The notes below the pieces were generated by a model. The model had not been told where the DNA came from and ran no database searches. It saw nothing but the letters and a program-made list of their open reading frames with translations. Shown here one piece after another: positions 10,333 through 22,119 of a stretch of 64,000 nt of DNA. The translations under genes and the position numbers were made by a program. This DNA comes from Pseudofabraea citricarpa (Eukaryota > Ascomycota > Leotiomycetes > Helotiales > Dermateaceae). The stretch spans positions 1,674,001 through 1,738,000 of the forward strand of contig JAPWGK010000003.1 in NCBI GenBank assembly GCA_029641185.1. The letters are read 5' to 3'. Position 1 is the stretch's first letter. The number at the start of each line of letters is the position of its first letter.

Positions 10333-11935
10333 ATGTCGGACATCAAGAAATCGGCCACCAGCTCAGACGACGAGAAGGCCCGGCCGAACTATGGGACGGG
10401 CGTGGTCGAAGACATGCAGGATCCGCTGGAGGAGAACGAGGTGTTCAAGAAGACGAGCGAGGGCGTTGATTTCCGCACCGTCAACTGGCCGCGCGCCTGT
10501 GTCATCTTCCTCAAGGTCATCTTCGCCACGGGCGTCTTGAGCATCCCGAGTGCCATGTACAGTCTCGGAGCCATTGGGGGCTCGCTGTCGGTTATCGGTT
10601 GGGGTGCATTGAATACCTGTACGTCTAACGTCGTCCCTCTTACCCAGCCGAAAGGGGGAGAAAGATGGGAGAAAAAATAAGAGAGAACTCGTGCTGATTG
10701 AAATCAAATAGACACCGCCGTCATTCAGGGAAATTTTCGCAACAGCCACGCAGGATGTCATTCCATCGCTGACATGGCTGGCGTGCTCTTCGGCACCGTG
10801 GGCAAGGAACTCGTCGGCGGTCTCTTCTTGATCGCCTATGTGCTCTGCGCCGGCTCAGGAATCATCGGTGTCTCGACTGGCTTGAATGCCCTTTCTGAGC
10901 ATGCTGCCTGTACGGTGTGGTGGTCGTTCCTCGCTACAGTTGTTATCACAGCATGTGCGAGTTTCCGCAAGCTTCACCAGATTGGATGGATTACGTGGGC
11001 TGGCTTTATATCCATCTTCGTCGCTGTCTTTATCGTTGTGTATGTTGATATCCCTTTTCCCTGTTGATTATTTTCATTCCCTTTTGCACTTTGCAGCTTG
11101 AATTAGGGAATGAGGACTGATGGGACTTGAATATAGCGTAGCCGTAACAACGCGTGATCGACCAGCAGCAGCTCCTCAAACGGGCGACTTCGAACTCGGA
11201 TTCAGAGCCATCGCCTACCCAACCTTCCAAGCAGGCATGGTAGCAACAGCCACCATTTTCGTCTCAAGCGCAGGAACCTCAGCCTTCCTGCCCGTCATCT
11301 CCGAGATGCGCAACCCACGGGACTACAAGAAGGCGCTCTTCGTATGCATGGCAATAGTCAACGGGGCCTATCTGTCCTTCAGTCTGGTAGTATACCGATG
11401 GTGCGGTAGCTGGGTGGCGAGTCCCAGCTTAGGGAGTGCCGGGCCGACGATCAAGAAGGTGGCGTACGGCGTGGGACTGATCGGGCTGATCGCGTCGGCC
11501 ATGATCTACCTGCACGTGGCGGCAAAGTACCTGTTCGTGCGGATCCTGCGGAACACGAAGCACCTGCAGCAGAACACCGTCGTGCACTGGGTGACGTGGC
11601 TCTCGTGCACCATCGGCCTGTGCTCGCTTGCCTTCGTGCTCGCGTCGGCTATCCCCATCTTCAACTATATCATCGCCCTCACCGGCTCCGTCTGCTTCGC
11701 TCCTCTGGCTATCACCCTCCCCGGCCTGCTCTGGCTGCATGATCATTCCGCCTACAGACACGGCTCGCTCGGCCAGAAGCTGGCTTATTATTTCCATTGG
11801 TTCCTCGTTGCCCTCGGCGCTTTTGTCTGCGTCGGTGGCACCTATGGCACGGTGCAGTCTATCATCGATGCCTATGCTACGGGCGCCATCGGCTCGGCCT
11901 TCTCGTGTGCGGATAATTCGAATTCCAGCCATTAG
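10333..11935 (+). CDS. Amino acid transporter, AAAP family (Mtr-like)
   Basis: Three exons: 10333-10618, 10712-11039, 11137-11935; 470 aa. After a charged cytosolic N-terminus (~60 residues) the protein has about eleven hydrophobic segments and AAAP signatures: VDFRTVNWPRACVIFLKVIF, YTAVIQGNFRNSHAGCHSIA, AYPTFQAGMVATATIFVSSA, and MRNPRDYKKALF. This matches the Neurospora Mtr type (neutral amino acid transport). It is a plasma-membrane proton-coupled importer by family. Junction phases give LNT|YTAVIQ and FIVV|VAVTTRD. The chosen ATG follows a CAGC-rich leader; the frame is open upstream but contains no earlier ATG. Confidence 0.88.
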
Positions 11936-14900
11936 ATGAGAGGGGTCGAGGAGAGTCTGATTACATATCAACTTTGTATCCATGTCGAAATTTAGAGATT
12001 TGTTTTTCAGGAGAGAGAAAAGAGAGAAAAGATAAAGATAGGAATAGAAATACCCTTTAATTCTTCACCGTCGTGTCTAGCACAGGCTTCCATCTGAAAT
12101 TGAACGCTGTGAAAGTGATTTTGAGCTGATTTGAAGACCTAGTATAGGTATCTTGCCAGAAAATATCTAGCTGGCTTCATCTATCAATCAATCTCTATAG
12201 GGAGCAAACCCGAAGAAAGAAAGACCACCGAGAGAAGGTTGCAGTTAGTCATCCAGTCTACCTCCGTCGAGAATTCCTGCCAGAGGATACGACTGAGGGG
12301 GGCAGAGTCAGAGATCAAATTACCTCGATTCCCTCTCGCCCGTGATAATGACAACGCGAAGGGCGATGACAGCGACACATCCAAAAGGCAGAGAAGTCGG
12401 ATCCTACCGACCCAATCTCCACATCCACTGCAACGAGACACAAGTTCGAGAGCGCATGCGCGGATCATTCTATAGCAACGTGGCCGTTCCCTTCTCCATG
12501 CTGGACATTTTAGGTCTTTGTGATGATCCTGTTCTTTCGCGATGAGGGTTCCTTTCCTCTCATGTCTTGCTGGCTGGGGTTTTATACTACCTAGCTCGGT
12601 TAGCTGAATTCACTTCTGCCTCTCTTGAAAATCCATTTCGCGAATCATATAAAGGGACGTCCAAGGTCAGAACAAGGAATAGCATTTGTTATTTAGAGGA
12701 TATCTGGTTTTGCAATAGAAAAGAAAACCCAAAGCCTTTGCAAAGGTCTGTCTTCGTTGTGAAAAGAGGAAAAAGATAAAGTCTTCGTGATGTTGGGAGA
12801 AGACATGTTCCGGGAAAGGACGAAAATTACGGAACTATTCCTAGAATACTGAGTGAAAGCCGTGTCGGGATAGATATCAATCAAGCGAGTCAATTGTTGC
12901 GAGCAGAATGCTAGGCGGAAAGAAATGCTGCGGGTGTTTGTTCATTTTCCAAATCTGGTTCGGAGGGGGAAACAATATAAATACAACCCCCAATGGAGGC
13001 CACAGCAGCAGATCACGCAACCGATCAACCGCATTGAACCCAAGTACATTTTCCGTGCAAGTGGTGTGCCAGCCGATGTTCGTGGACGTCCGAAGTAGGC
13101 GAACGGTTGGTTATTGCGCTCGAACGCCCCCGAGGAGCATGCGGAAGTCGTGCTGGCAGTACTTTTAGATCGATGGCCTCTAATGACAACGAGAATCGAT
13201 AGAGCAACAGGAACTCCAAATGTTATCTATGAGACGGTGTCCTCCTTGATGACTCATAGCAGCGCATGCTGGGTCTTGCGTTATCTGTTATCGGTGTGAC
13301 GCGACTTTGTCGACTTTTTGGCAAGTGATCCCAGGGGAAATATCGGCCAGGTGAGAATGTTTGATAAATCTAAGGGAGAAATAGTAAGTATTTATTTTTA
13401 TATAGATAGTAGGAGAGAGGACTGGCTTTGGTGTTGACTCAATCTCGTCTGCCTTGTGAATTTGCCGTCTTCTCTCTTCCCAGACTGGAGTTTATTTTGC
13501 AGGTATATTGAGAAGCGGAAAGTTGACTGGTGTTACACAGGTAGATATCAATACAAAGTAAGCTCTACTCACTCATTCCCCCTATTGATATCATCAGCCT
13601 CAGACTTTCTCCCAAACCGACTTCAATATCAGATCATACCCAAATGATAATTTTGAGAGAAGTGCAAGAATACTATTGTTGTATTAAAGACAAAGATAAG
13701 CAAGCCACCTTCATCCAATGTCCCAAAAACACAATGCAGATATATAAAGCTTCTCACCTTAGTGCAAAGGTTCACCAAGACTATAACGGCTCAGACTCAA
13801 GCTAGTCGAAAAAGACATAGCAATAGCAAGGAAAGAACCCATCTCGGGAATTGATAGCAGTCGAAAACTATACTTTGAGTTCTCCTCACAGTGGAAGATG
13901 GCGTATTTTTCTTGAGATCTGGTCGTCTTGTTGTCATTCCTCCTCTAGTTGTCAGTCGAGTTCATTTGCCCTTTCCAACATTGAAATCTTCAAAGATTTG
14001 TTAGAGATTATTTTTCCGTTTGGAAAAAGCAATGAGATACCCTCGTAACTACACCGGCAAAACGACAACGTATGTTATATCTCTGAATGTTCCCTGTAAG
14101 TCGAAAAGAAGTGTCGTGGTTGCTCTTGACAGACTGGATGATTACAGTATAATAAATACTTGCACCCAAGTACCTCGGTAAGCAGCGGCAATGGGAATTG
14201 ATATAGAAGCGACACAAGGGGTTCACTCGAGAAATAATTGACAGGTCTTGCGAATAAATCAAGCCGCAAAAAGAGAGGGGGACGGGTGGACTAAGTTAAT
14301 TAGCATGATGTTTCCTTTTCCTCCTGAGTTAGCTCTCGATCGTTTCCTCAGACCTGCTTCTTCTCCTTCCGTCAAGTCCATCATCACCGAGAACCTTCAT
14401 TGCTCAACACGCAACAGCACAAATTCTTAATTCTAATTCTCCTTATTATCATTGAGAATCTTTGAATAACACGATCATTGACAGAACCAGTCATTGAGGA
14501 GCGCATCGAAACGGTGTTGTGCAGAGGCTTTCCTTCTTCTAGGTTCAAGCGATGGTTTCTTGCAAGGGAAAGAAAGAAACCGTTATTCACCAACTATAAC
14601 ACTCACCCTTCCTACCCATTTCTGCACAGTGGAGGATTGATTTCACTGTCATACCCCCTCTCGCTGCCAGCCGCGTAATTTATTCTTCTTCCAATGAGAT
14701 CTTGAAAAGTTCTGCTCGTATCGCGCTACGAATTCTGGAACTGCTGGTGCTTCTCGGAGCTAGGGAGAGAACCGCCCAGAGATTCTTGATAATTCAACGG
14801 CATCGGGGTTGTAGATGATTGCAATGGTTGAGAACAGTTCATATAGGGTGGAGAAGGAATAGAATATATCGAAGAGGAGAGAAAGGTGACCTCATGCTCA

Positions 14901-15787
14901 CCTTTGAAGCAAACGCAGTGCATGAAAATCCAGGAAAGAGTACGTCAAATTCCTCATGTCTCTCTATTCTACCGCCGAAAATCATTTTCGGAAATAAAGC
15001 ATGAACTCGCCACGGCTTTCCCCAGTCCAATCGCGAAAGCATTATTATATGAGCATATTCTTACTTCAAGTCTTCTAATCCCACCCCAAGCAGACGGATA
15101 TTTCAAGAAAACTCAAGACGGCCAAATCGCCAAGGTGAATGATAGTAGCTTGACGATGCACGCCGCTCTACTGCGTCATCTGAGCAGAAGCCAGTGTGAA
15201 GATATAGATTTCGTTGCTCAGCTCAGCTCAGCTCAGCTCAGCAGGTGCCACCTGTCTGATATTTGACGGCTATGACAGAACTCTACCACAGCAGTGGGTC
15301 ACAGACCCTCAGCTACGAGTCTGCGATATATCCACACAATCCCAGCCGGCAACACCCGGCCTTCAATCAAAGATTCAAAAACAAAATTTCCATTCATTCT
15401 CTCGAAAAGCTTAAGAGGATACTCAAATGGGGCGTCGAGCATCTAGAGGCATGTCGAGTGCTACACAAGATGCCGGAGACGATTAACCAAAGAATGCCTA
15501 GAAACTGTACAATGCTGTTTTCATGTCCAACCTCGCTGTCATCTCCAAGATTAGCCTAATTGCATCATCTCAAACCCCAGAGAGCTAGATTTGAGGTTGA
15601 GTGCAACGCATGGAAAACGACAGCAGAATTATAGAGAGGATAGAGAGACGTCCAGGATTCATCCCACCATGCCATCTGAAGTTTGTGGAGATTTAGCAGA
15701 CGAAAAGCATGCTGGAAAGAACGTGTATTTATCTTTCTGTTCAAGCATGCTATCTAGCACTACCAACTCACACAATCCCATCATCTC
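11936..15787. other. 3.9 kb gene desert
   Basis: No exon with recognisable protein features was found on either strand; all frames are short and overlapping. The region includes the transporter 3' flank and, at its right end, the amidase 3' flank. A five-copy GCTCA microsatellite sits at 15216-15242. Small secreted-protein genes with several short exons or non-coding RNA genes cannot be excluded by reading alone. Confidence 0.4.
15216..15242 (+). repeat. GCTCA microsatellite
   Basis: Five exact tandem GCTCA units plus a partial one. Confidence 0.9.
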
Positions 15788-17739
15788 TTACACCACCAAC
15801 CCATCGCTAAGGACCTTCGTAAGAGCCAAGACCTTCTCCTCCTGAAAGCGCCTCGCGACAATCTGGACTCCGGCAAAGGCACCATCATAGATTTCCGGAT
15901 CATCTGTCCGTATAGATTAGAAGAGCAATATAAGAGGATTCGAAAGGAGACTCACAACTCTTATGAACCTTTTCGTCTGTCTCGTTCAAGGCTTTGAAGT
16001 CGGCATCCGCAAGGTCAATGGATTTATCGACAGTCGTGACTGGGAGGATAGAAGTCGAGTAATCGAGGAGGTTGACCCAGGCCGAGTATCCTGACGTTGC
16101 ACAATCAGCATCTACGTTAAATGATAATTGCAAAACTTTGTCAGCGACAACACTTACCGTAGTAATCATACATATTAGGACGAGCTGCAGGGAAAGGTGC
16201 ACAGGGAGCTATGACGGCATCTACAGGTCGACCTGTCCCCGTGGCTTGAGAAGTGCTGTTCCAATATTCCATGTATTCCTTCTGGTAAGCTCGTTTATCT
16301 ACATTGACAGCTGCAATCTCGGACGCTGTGAACTCCTTTCCTGGCGTGCTATAGATAGATGCGATGGGAGCTGACATGGGTTCGCCGGAAAGGGCAAAGG
16401 CAGATTGGACTGAGAATTTGGCTTAGTACTTTCAGATGGATCTACAGTCGATTAACTCACCATCTACTCCTCCGTCAAAGACCCAAGTTTTGAACTGTCA
16501 AATATTAGGTCAAAGTATGGTAATCACAAGGATGGAACTTACCGCGATTGCAAGACCTCTTTGATGAGAAGGAGGTTCCCAATCAATAACCTTATGTCCT
16601 AACTTCTCTATCGTCTTCACGACTATCTCCATGGCTCGTCGTATCGGTGGTGTAGGTTGAACTACACCATCCGTCCTCATGATGCCAAAGGAAAGCTGTC
16701 CGCCACTACTTGACTTAACAATATCAAGCACGGCTTGCTCTTGTTCATCACGCCAAGGAATCTCAGCAACCAGAGGGTCATGAAGCCATGGTTGTGTACT
16801 CAACAGACTCTTGACAAGTAATTGCAAGCTCCCAATCGAAGTTGCAATGGGACCAACCACTGAGAGGATTGAATTTTGACCATCCATAGAATTTGCCATT
16901 CCTTCATAAGGTAGACGTCCCGCAGATGGTCTGATACCATATAATCCATTGAAGACGGCAGGAATTCGGATACTTCCTCCAATATCTGTCCCAAATCCAC
17001 AAGGGCTTCCTCTCAGTCCAATCAGTGCCCCCTCACCACCAGAACTCCCGCCACAAGCTAGGTTTCGATTCTTGGGATTCCAGGTGTAGCCAATGATGTT
17101 GTTGATCGTCTCTCCGGCCATTAGGGTATGCGGAACACTAGTTTTGCAAAACAATACAGCTCCAAGACTGCGGAGCTCTTTTACCATTTCGCTTTCGAAC
17201 ACTTTCTCCTTTCCAGTTCCTTTCTTGCCTTCGAAGGTGTCAATCCAACCGACATATCCCATGGTGGTTTCAACTCCCTTAACATGAAATTGATCCTTCA
17301 AGCTAATGGGTAAACCGTGAAGTGGGCCGATAGGTTTCTTATGCTCAGCATAATAATCATCAAGCTTTTGGGCATCGGAGATAGCTGCATCAAAGAAGAT
17401 CTCATGAAGACAGCTGACCTAATTCTAGCCTCAGTAAATATTTATGCGAGACGAGAGAACACATCATACCACCTGATGAGCGAGAGCTGCTCTGTGACAA
17501 AATGCTTCTGTAACCTCCCTAGCTTTCCATTGACCAGAAGTTGTTTTTTCAACAATGCCAACGGCATCAGTTTCTGTGATGTCAATCTCACGAGGAGAGA
17601 GAAACTGTTGTATGTATGTTCCAGTAACATCTCTCTGCTCTTCGGCCGAGGGGATAGGAGAGGTCAATAGCCATGATTTAGGTATCAAAGCATTAACAGA
17701 CTCTCTTTTAGCTTTTGCTAGGCTTTCCCAGTTCGTCAT
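15788..17739 (-). CDS. Amidase-signature hydrolase (acetamidase-like)
   Basis: Six exons on the minus strand: 17739-17470, 17418-16543, 16494-16461 (34 nt), 16409-16158, 16090-15956, 15903-15788; 560 aa. The amidase-signature Ser-cisSer-Lys triad is intact by spacing: Lys131 in PISLKDQ, cis-Ser215 in CGGSSGGEGAL, and nucleophile Ser239 in GTDIGGSIRIPA. The 24-residue spacing between the serines equals that in FAAH. The family hydrolyses carboxamides to acid plus ammonia. The overall layout, including AALAHQ..CLHEIFFD and DGGVDVQSAFALSGEP, resembles fungal acetamidase/general amidases used for nitrogen scavenging; the substrate is not determinable here. The C-terminal half is split over four small exons. 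No signal peptide is seen, so it is probably cytosolic. The neighbour on the left is a gene desert. Confidence 0.88.
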
Positions 17740-17945
17740 GGTGAATTGAGTTTCGTTTGGGTTGATGGAATTTTGAAAGTTCAAACAAACAGATCATATG
17801 GTTGTCTGGTGTCATAGACTGCTCTTATCGGCGGGGTAGAAGTGGGGGGCACAGTCGAGGTACTTAGCACTGGAAGGAAGTCCGAAGATGAGATGAGTAT
17901 CAGCCCCATCGGAAGTGGTATTCGTAGATTGAGTAACGAAAACGT

Positions 17946-19023
17946 TCATTCGCGCATTTGACGGATGTTGAGATTGATTCTCTTATTACTCATCCATCCT
18001 CGCCATGCTCCAAAGCCATTCCCGGTCTCAGCTGGCCAATCAGCCAGATAGTCGGGACATGTATCACTGATAATCTTAGGAACGCCATGCCATGCAAAGC
18101 GTGCATCTTTTGACATGTACACAGCATCACCTGATCTGAGCCGAACGACAGTAAATCGAGAGGCTTCTTCTGGTCTCTCGCTGTTCGCTGCTAGGCCGAT
18201 AATAAACAAACACTCGCAACCGAGACTGATACTTACCAGCCCTCGGTCTACTTCTTCGCTGACATCACGATGCAAGCTTAGAGTATCTCCTGGGGAGTAG
18301 AGATTCACGATAGCTGCCTCGGCCCGCATGTCAGTGAAGAGGTCTCCGACCAGGCTTGCAATGTCTGGGGGAAAACTCGGTGGTTGTTCCTGTGGGTAGA
18401 CTTTGTTTGTCCAGTCATACTGACCTCCCAGGGTTACCCAACGGAGCTTCTTCTCCAGGATTTGTTTTATTGAAAGAGGTTTATGTGCACTTGAGTCCTT
18501 GGGTTGAAACTGTGCAGGAGACTTTGGACTGAAAGAGAAAAAAGAAGCAGCCTCTTGCTCATCTTTGGGAGTCGTCTCAGGACGAGCAATAATGTGATGA
18601 AAGTCCAGGTTTGTCTTGTGCTTCGGATCCGACAAGTCACGATGCATCAAATTTGACAATAATTTCTTCTGAACCGACGGGGGTAACAAAGCCGGCAAAA
18701 CCAGAAGACCTAGCTTCGGGTTAGATAAAATTACCTCTAGAATCAAAGAGAGGCCAACCTGGTAAGTCTAGAGAGCAGTAGACAGAGACCTGGGGATAGA
18801 TGACGTTCTCATCATCTCCCGTAAAGCGTCCAAATACATGCTTGAGTTGAGCCGAAGGGATGCTCCTTGCACACTCGAACCGCCCAGCATGAGGATTTGC
18901 ATGAACCTGGAAATCTACCACATCGACATCCTCGATTAATACATCCGGCTTGATTTTCTGGTATTTCTTGAAGACGTCCTTCATGTCCTGAGGTGGTGTC
19001 TCATGCGGGTTTAAAGGCACCAT
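17946..19023 (-). CDS. AlkB-like 2OG-Fe(II) dioxygenase (ALKBH1-type)
   Basis: Two exons: 19023-18759 and 18709-17946; 342 aa. The dioxygenase core is complete: HRDVSEE supplies the His and Asp iron ligands, FAWHGVPK the distal His, and KRINLNIRQ the arginines contacting 2-oxoglutarate. The N-terminal PHETPPQDMKDVFKKYQK and LPGLLVLPALLPPSVQ segments are typical of fungal ALKBH1 homologues, which demethylate nucleic-acid bases. The donor used (CAG|GTTGGC) is weak, but it is the only one restoring the conserved LPGLLVLPALLPP junction; the stronger-looking GTAATT site would leave a 25-nt intron. ATG 19023 is the first Met in frame. The gene is head-to-head with cdk1, with 695 bp between starts. 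Confidence 0.85.
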
Positions 19024-19718
19024 ACTGACTGGCCGTCGTCTGAGGAGTGTTTCTCTACTTCCTGTATGAGACTTCTGGTGTGAGTAAGAGGGTGTAGCAT
19101 GGGAGACGGGCACCCAGTAGCAAGCCTTGACGCCGATAGGGATGGCAATTCAGAGGCGGTTGTGGAGTTGTGTATGCAATTTTAGGTTCCTGGCCAGAAT
19201 TGGTGGTGGTAGTGGTGGTGGTTGTTAGGAAGGTTAAGAAGGAAGGAAAGTTAAAGGCCACAGCCACTCAAACGTGACCCGGCGCCAGTGGCTTTGCAGG
19301 GCGTGTTTTCGTTAGCGAACGAAGCAAGATTCGCGCTGTGCTGTTTACTGAGATCGCGCCCCCGAATAATTTGGCCTGTTCTTGTTTACCTACTCCTGTA
19401 CTCCGGCCGTACTCCTGACAACAGCACTCAAAAACAACCACCACCACCTCCCCAAACAACTAACAAAACAGCTCTCCCCTCCCCTCTCCTCCAACTCCAA
19501 CGCCATCTCGACTTCACCGCCGCCTCTCGCCCCTTCACCATCTTTTCTTTTCCCCCCCCAGCAGCCTTCGAGTCCTGCGCAAACCCAGATGCTGCCGCAG
19601 ATCAATTCAGCCTGCCCCTCCTTCACCGCCCCACTAAAGCGTTGAGCAAGCAGTGTTACTGCATCAATTACTCCATCTCACACTCATTTGCTACCGACAA
19701 TCAACATATTTCATCACC
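19024..19718. promoter_or_regulatory. Divergent alkB-like/cdk1 promoter region
   Basis: 695 bp separate the two start codons. The cdk1 side (19430-19690) is strongly CCT/CAA-rich. A GGTGGT run (19199-19224) lies near the alkB side. No TATA box was seen. Confidence 0.5.
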
Positions 19719-20855
19719 ATGGAGAATTACCAGAAGCTGGAGAAGATCGGAGAAGGTGCGTGAGCAGTCTCCCGAGTCTCGATTCACGACGCGATGCTTC
19801 TCTTGACGCGAAACTTTGATGCTAATTTTTCAACCCGTGCAGGAACATACGGTGTTGTCTACAAGGCTCGCGATCTGCTACACTCCGGTCGAATCGTCGC
19901 CCTGAAGAAGATCCGTCTCGAGGCCGAAGATGAAGGAGTCCCGAGTACCGCCATTCGCGAGATATCCCTTCTCAAGGAGATGAGCGATCCAAACATCGTG
20001 CGGCTCTTCAATATTGTGCATGCCGATGGCCACAAGCTCTACCTCGTCTTCGAGTTCCTCGACTTGGACTTGAAGAAATATATGGAGGCACTCCCAGTAT
20101 CAGATGGCGGGCGAGGCAAAGCATTACCAGAGGGGTCGGGGCCAGACCTGGGAAGACTTGGACTCGGTGATGCGATGGTCAAGAAGTTCATGAGTCAGTT
20201 GTGCGAAGGTGTTCGGTACTGCCACAGCCATCGTATTCTCCACCGAGATCTGAAGCCGCAGAACTTGTTGATCGATCGCGACGGCAACCTGAAGCTGGCC
20301 GATTTTGGTCTTGCGCGTGCCTTTGGTGTTCCTCTTCGGACCTATACCCACGAGGTGGTTACTCTGTGGTATCGGTCACCCGAGATCTTGCTAGGAGGCC
20401 GTCAATACTCGACCGGTGTTGACATGTGGTCAGTTGGATGTATCTTTGCAGAGATGTGCACGAGAAAACCATTGTTCCCAGGAGATTCCGAGATCGATGA
20501 GATTTTCAAGATCTTCCGGTATGTGCGCCGAGTCTGCTTATTACATCGGTTACTGACATGAATCAGACTTCTAGGTACTCCAACCGAACAAGAATGGCCT
20601 GGTGTCTTGGACAAAAACTGCTTCCCCGACTTCAAATCCTCGTTCCCGAAATGGCAGCGCGACATGTCGGTTCCTCTTTGCAGCAATCTTGACGAACACG
20701 GATTGGAACTCTTGGAGATGATGTTGGTTTATGACCCCGCAGGACGTATATCCGCAAAGCAAGCTTGTGTACACCCGTATTTTGAGGAGGGCAGCGCCGC
20801 ATATTCTGGGAGAGGTCTAGGTCCTACTTATAAGGCGACCAACGGCTATCATTGA
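19719..20855 (+). CDS. cdc2: Cyclin-dependent kinase 1 (Cdc2/NimX)
   Basis: Three exons: 19719-19755 (37 nt), 19843-20518, 20567-20855; 333 aa. The first short exon encodes [13 protein letters not shown] and the join restores [11 protein letters not shown], placing the inhibitory sites at Thr14 and Tyr15. The cyclin-binding helix PSTAIRE spans 46-52. [19 protein letters not shown], the T-loop [10 protein letters not shown] and [16 protein letters not shown] are all present, so the kinase should be active. A ~20-residue insertion rich in Gly ([21 protein letters not shown]) sits before the alpha-D/E region, as in Aspergillus NimX, and makes the protein longer than yeast Cdc28. It drives the G1/S and G2/M transitions with cyclin partners in the nucleus. 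Confidence 0.95.
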
Positions 20856-21957
20856 TGAGACACGGAGAAGGAATGAGTTAATGGGTTGCATGAGAGATGA
20901 AAAAAAAATACAAGAGGAAATAGCTTATCTGCATGCGTTTAAGCTTTTCAGGATAAAAACAGAAAGGGGGTTGCTGATAGACGGGGCTCGAGGGATGGCC
21001 GAGTGCCTCTGATGCAATCTTCACGATGGTTTCATGTTTTATGTGGAAGTGGGAAATCTCTTTTTCTTCCCTTTGCTGTTATCACTCTTCGGGCTGGTGG
21101 GTCTGGTCTGGGCGTTCTCGGTGGGCTTGTTCTTCTTGCCTTTTTTGTTTCCGCCTCGGACTTTACTCGCAGGTTTTGATAGGATGGATGATAGCATCAC
21201 AAGGGGGGGAAGACGAATTCACTCTTGTAAATATGTATGTTATAGGGAGTTGAGTTTGTCTAGAGAAATCGCATGCATGCATTTGTTGAGTCAGGATCAA
21301 GTTGATTAATTAATTAAAGAAAGCCGACAGACTGCGTTGTGTACGATATATATCATTCTTTCATTCTTCTCATTCATATACAACCAAGCTAAAGTTACTT
21401 CATCTAAGATCGGGTCGGGTCGAGTCTGCGCCCGCCCGCCCGCCTGAGTTCATGCTCCCATATTTCCCAATTTCATCAATAGACATATCCTAACATCTCT
21501 CTGATCTCAGCAGCGATCCAAAGATTAAAAACGCCCATTTCCCAAATGCTCCCAGGTTTTCCCCGTTTTCTCTCCCTCGCCTCGCTTGCTCTCTGCTCTC
21601 TGCTCTCTGCTCTCTGCTCTCTGCTCTCTGCTCTCTGCTCTCTGACCTCTGCTCTCTGACCTCTGCTCGACCGTGCTGCGCTATGCATGATGAATAGAAA
21701 TAAAGCAGAAATAAAGGGTATTATCGAACTCGCGAATCTCTTCTCGTCTCGTCTCGTCGGTTCCCTGCGTTGCTCCCCGCCCCCAAAAAAGTATGCATAC
21801 AGAAAAGATAAAAAAAGATAAAAAAAAAAAAAACTCCCGTTCATGCCGATCCGGTGCTGCCATTCATCATTATGTTTCTCTTCGTCTTCGTCTCTTTCTT
21901 TCGGGTGTAGTGTGATGCGTGAGGTGTGATGTGTGGAAGTGAAGAAGAAGAGTAAAC
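20856..21957. other. Intergenic region after cdk1
   Basis: No supportable gene. It holds the cdk1 3' flank, paired GGGTC and CCCGCC runs (21409-21443), the TCTCTGC microsatellite (21589-21668) and A-rich tracts (21806-21832). Confidence 0.5.
21589..21668 (+). repeat. TCTCTGC microsatellite
   Basis: About eight tandem 7-bp units, the last ones interrupted by TCTCTGACC variants. Confidence 0.9.
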
Positions 21958-22119
21958 TCAATCATCCGCCAGACTCCCACTCCCGCTCCCGCTCCCAGAA
22001 CTCGACGTCAGCGCCGTCCCGCGCGCGGCTGCTACGAGCTTGTAGATGCCGAAGGATATCAGGGCTAGGATGGAGAAGAGGAGGATGATGATCAGGGCGA
22101 TGACGTCGTTTTTCTTCAT
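21958..22119 (-). CDS. 53-residue single-pass membrane protein (unrecognised)
   Basis: A short uninterrupted frame of 53 aa, below most ORF cut-offs. It starts MKKNDVIALIIILLFSILAL, giving a charged N-terminus followed at once by a ~22-residue transmembrane helix (residues ~6-28). A short basic stretch (YKLVAAARG) comes next, and the tail is Ser/Gly-rich (SSSGSGSGSGS) ending LADD. Third positions are C/G-biased, as in nearby real genes. The leader is A/C-rich and ends CAGCCAAAATG, a good fungal start context. A candidate 5'-leader intron lies at ~22275-22203 (GTAAATC...CTAAC...CCCCAG). I do not recognise the family; the basic segment after the helix suggests a cytosolic C-terminus. Function unknown. 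Confidence 0.55.
   Translation of the reverse strand: MKKNDVIALIIILLFSILALISFGIYKLVAAARGTALTSSSGSGSGSGSLADD

Noticed and set aside
18721..18758. GTAATT donor in the AlkB-like gene
   Set aside because: It would create a 25-nt intron, too short for fungal splicing; the upstream GTTGGC donor restores the conserved junction.
21589..21668. Regular repeats as a CRISPR-like array
   Set aside because: Unit is 7 bp with no spacers, in a eukaryotic genome; it is a microsatellite.
21476..21961. Minus-strand 161-codon frame
   Set aside because: Mostly translation of the TCTCTGC microsatellite and A tracts; it stops just outside the small membrane gene and shares no frame with it.
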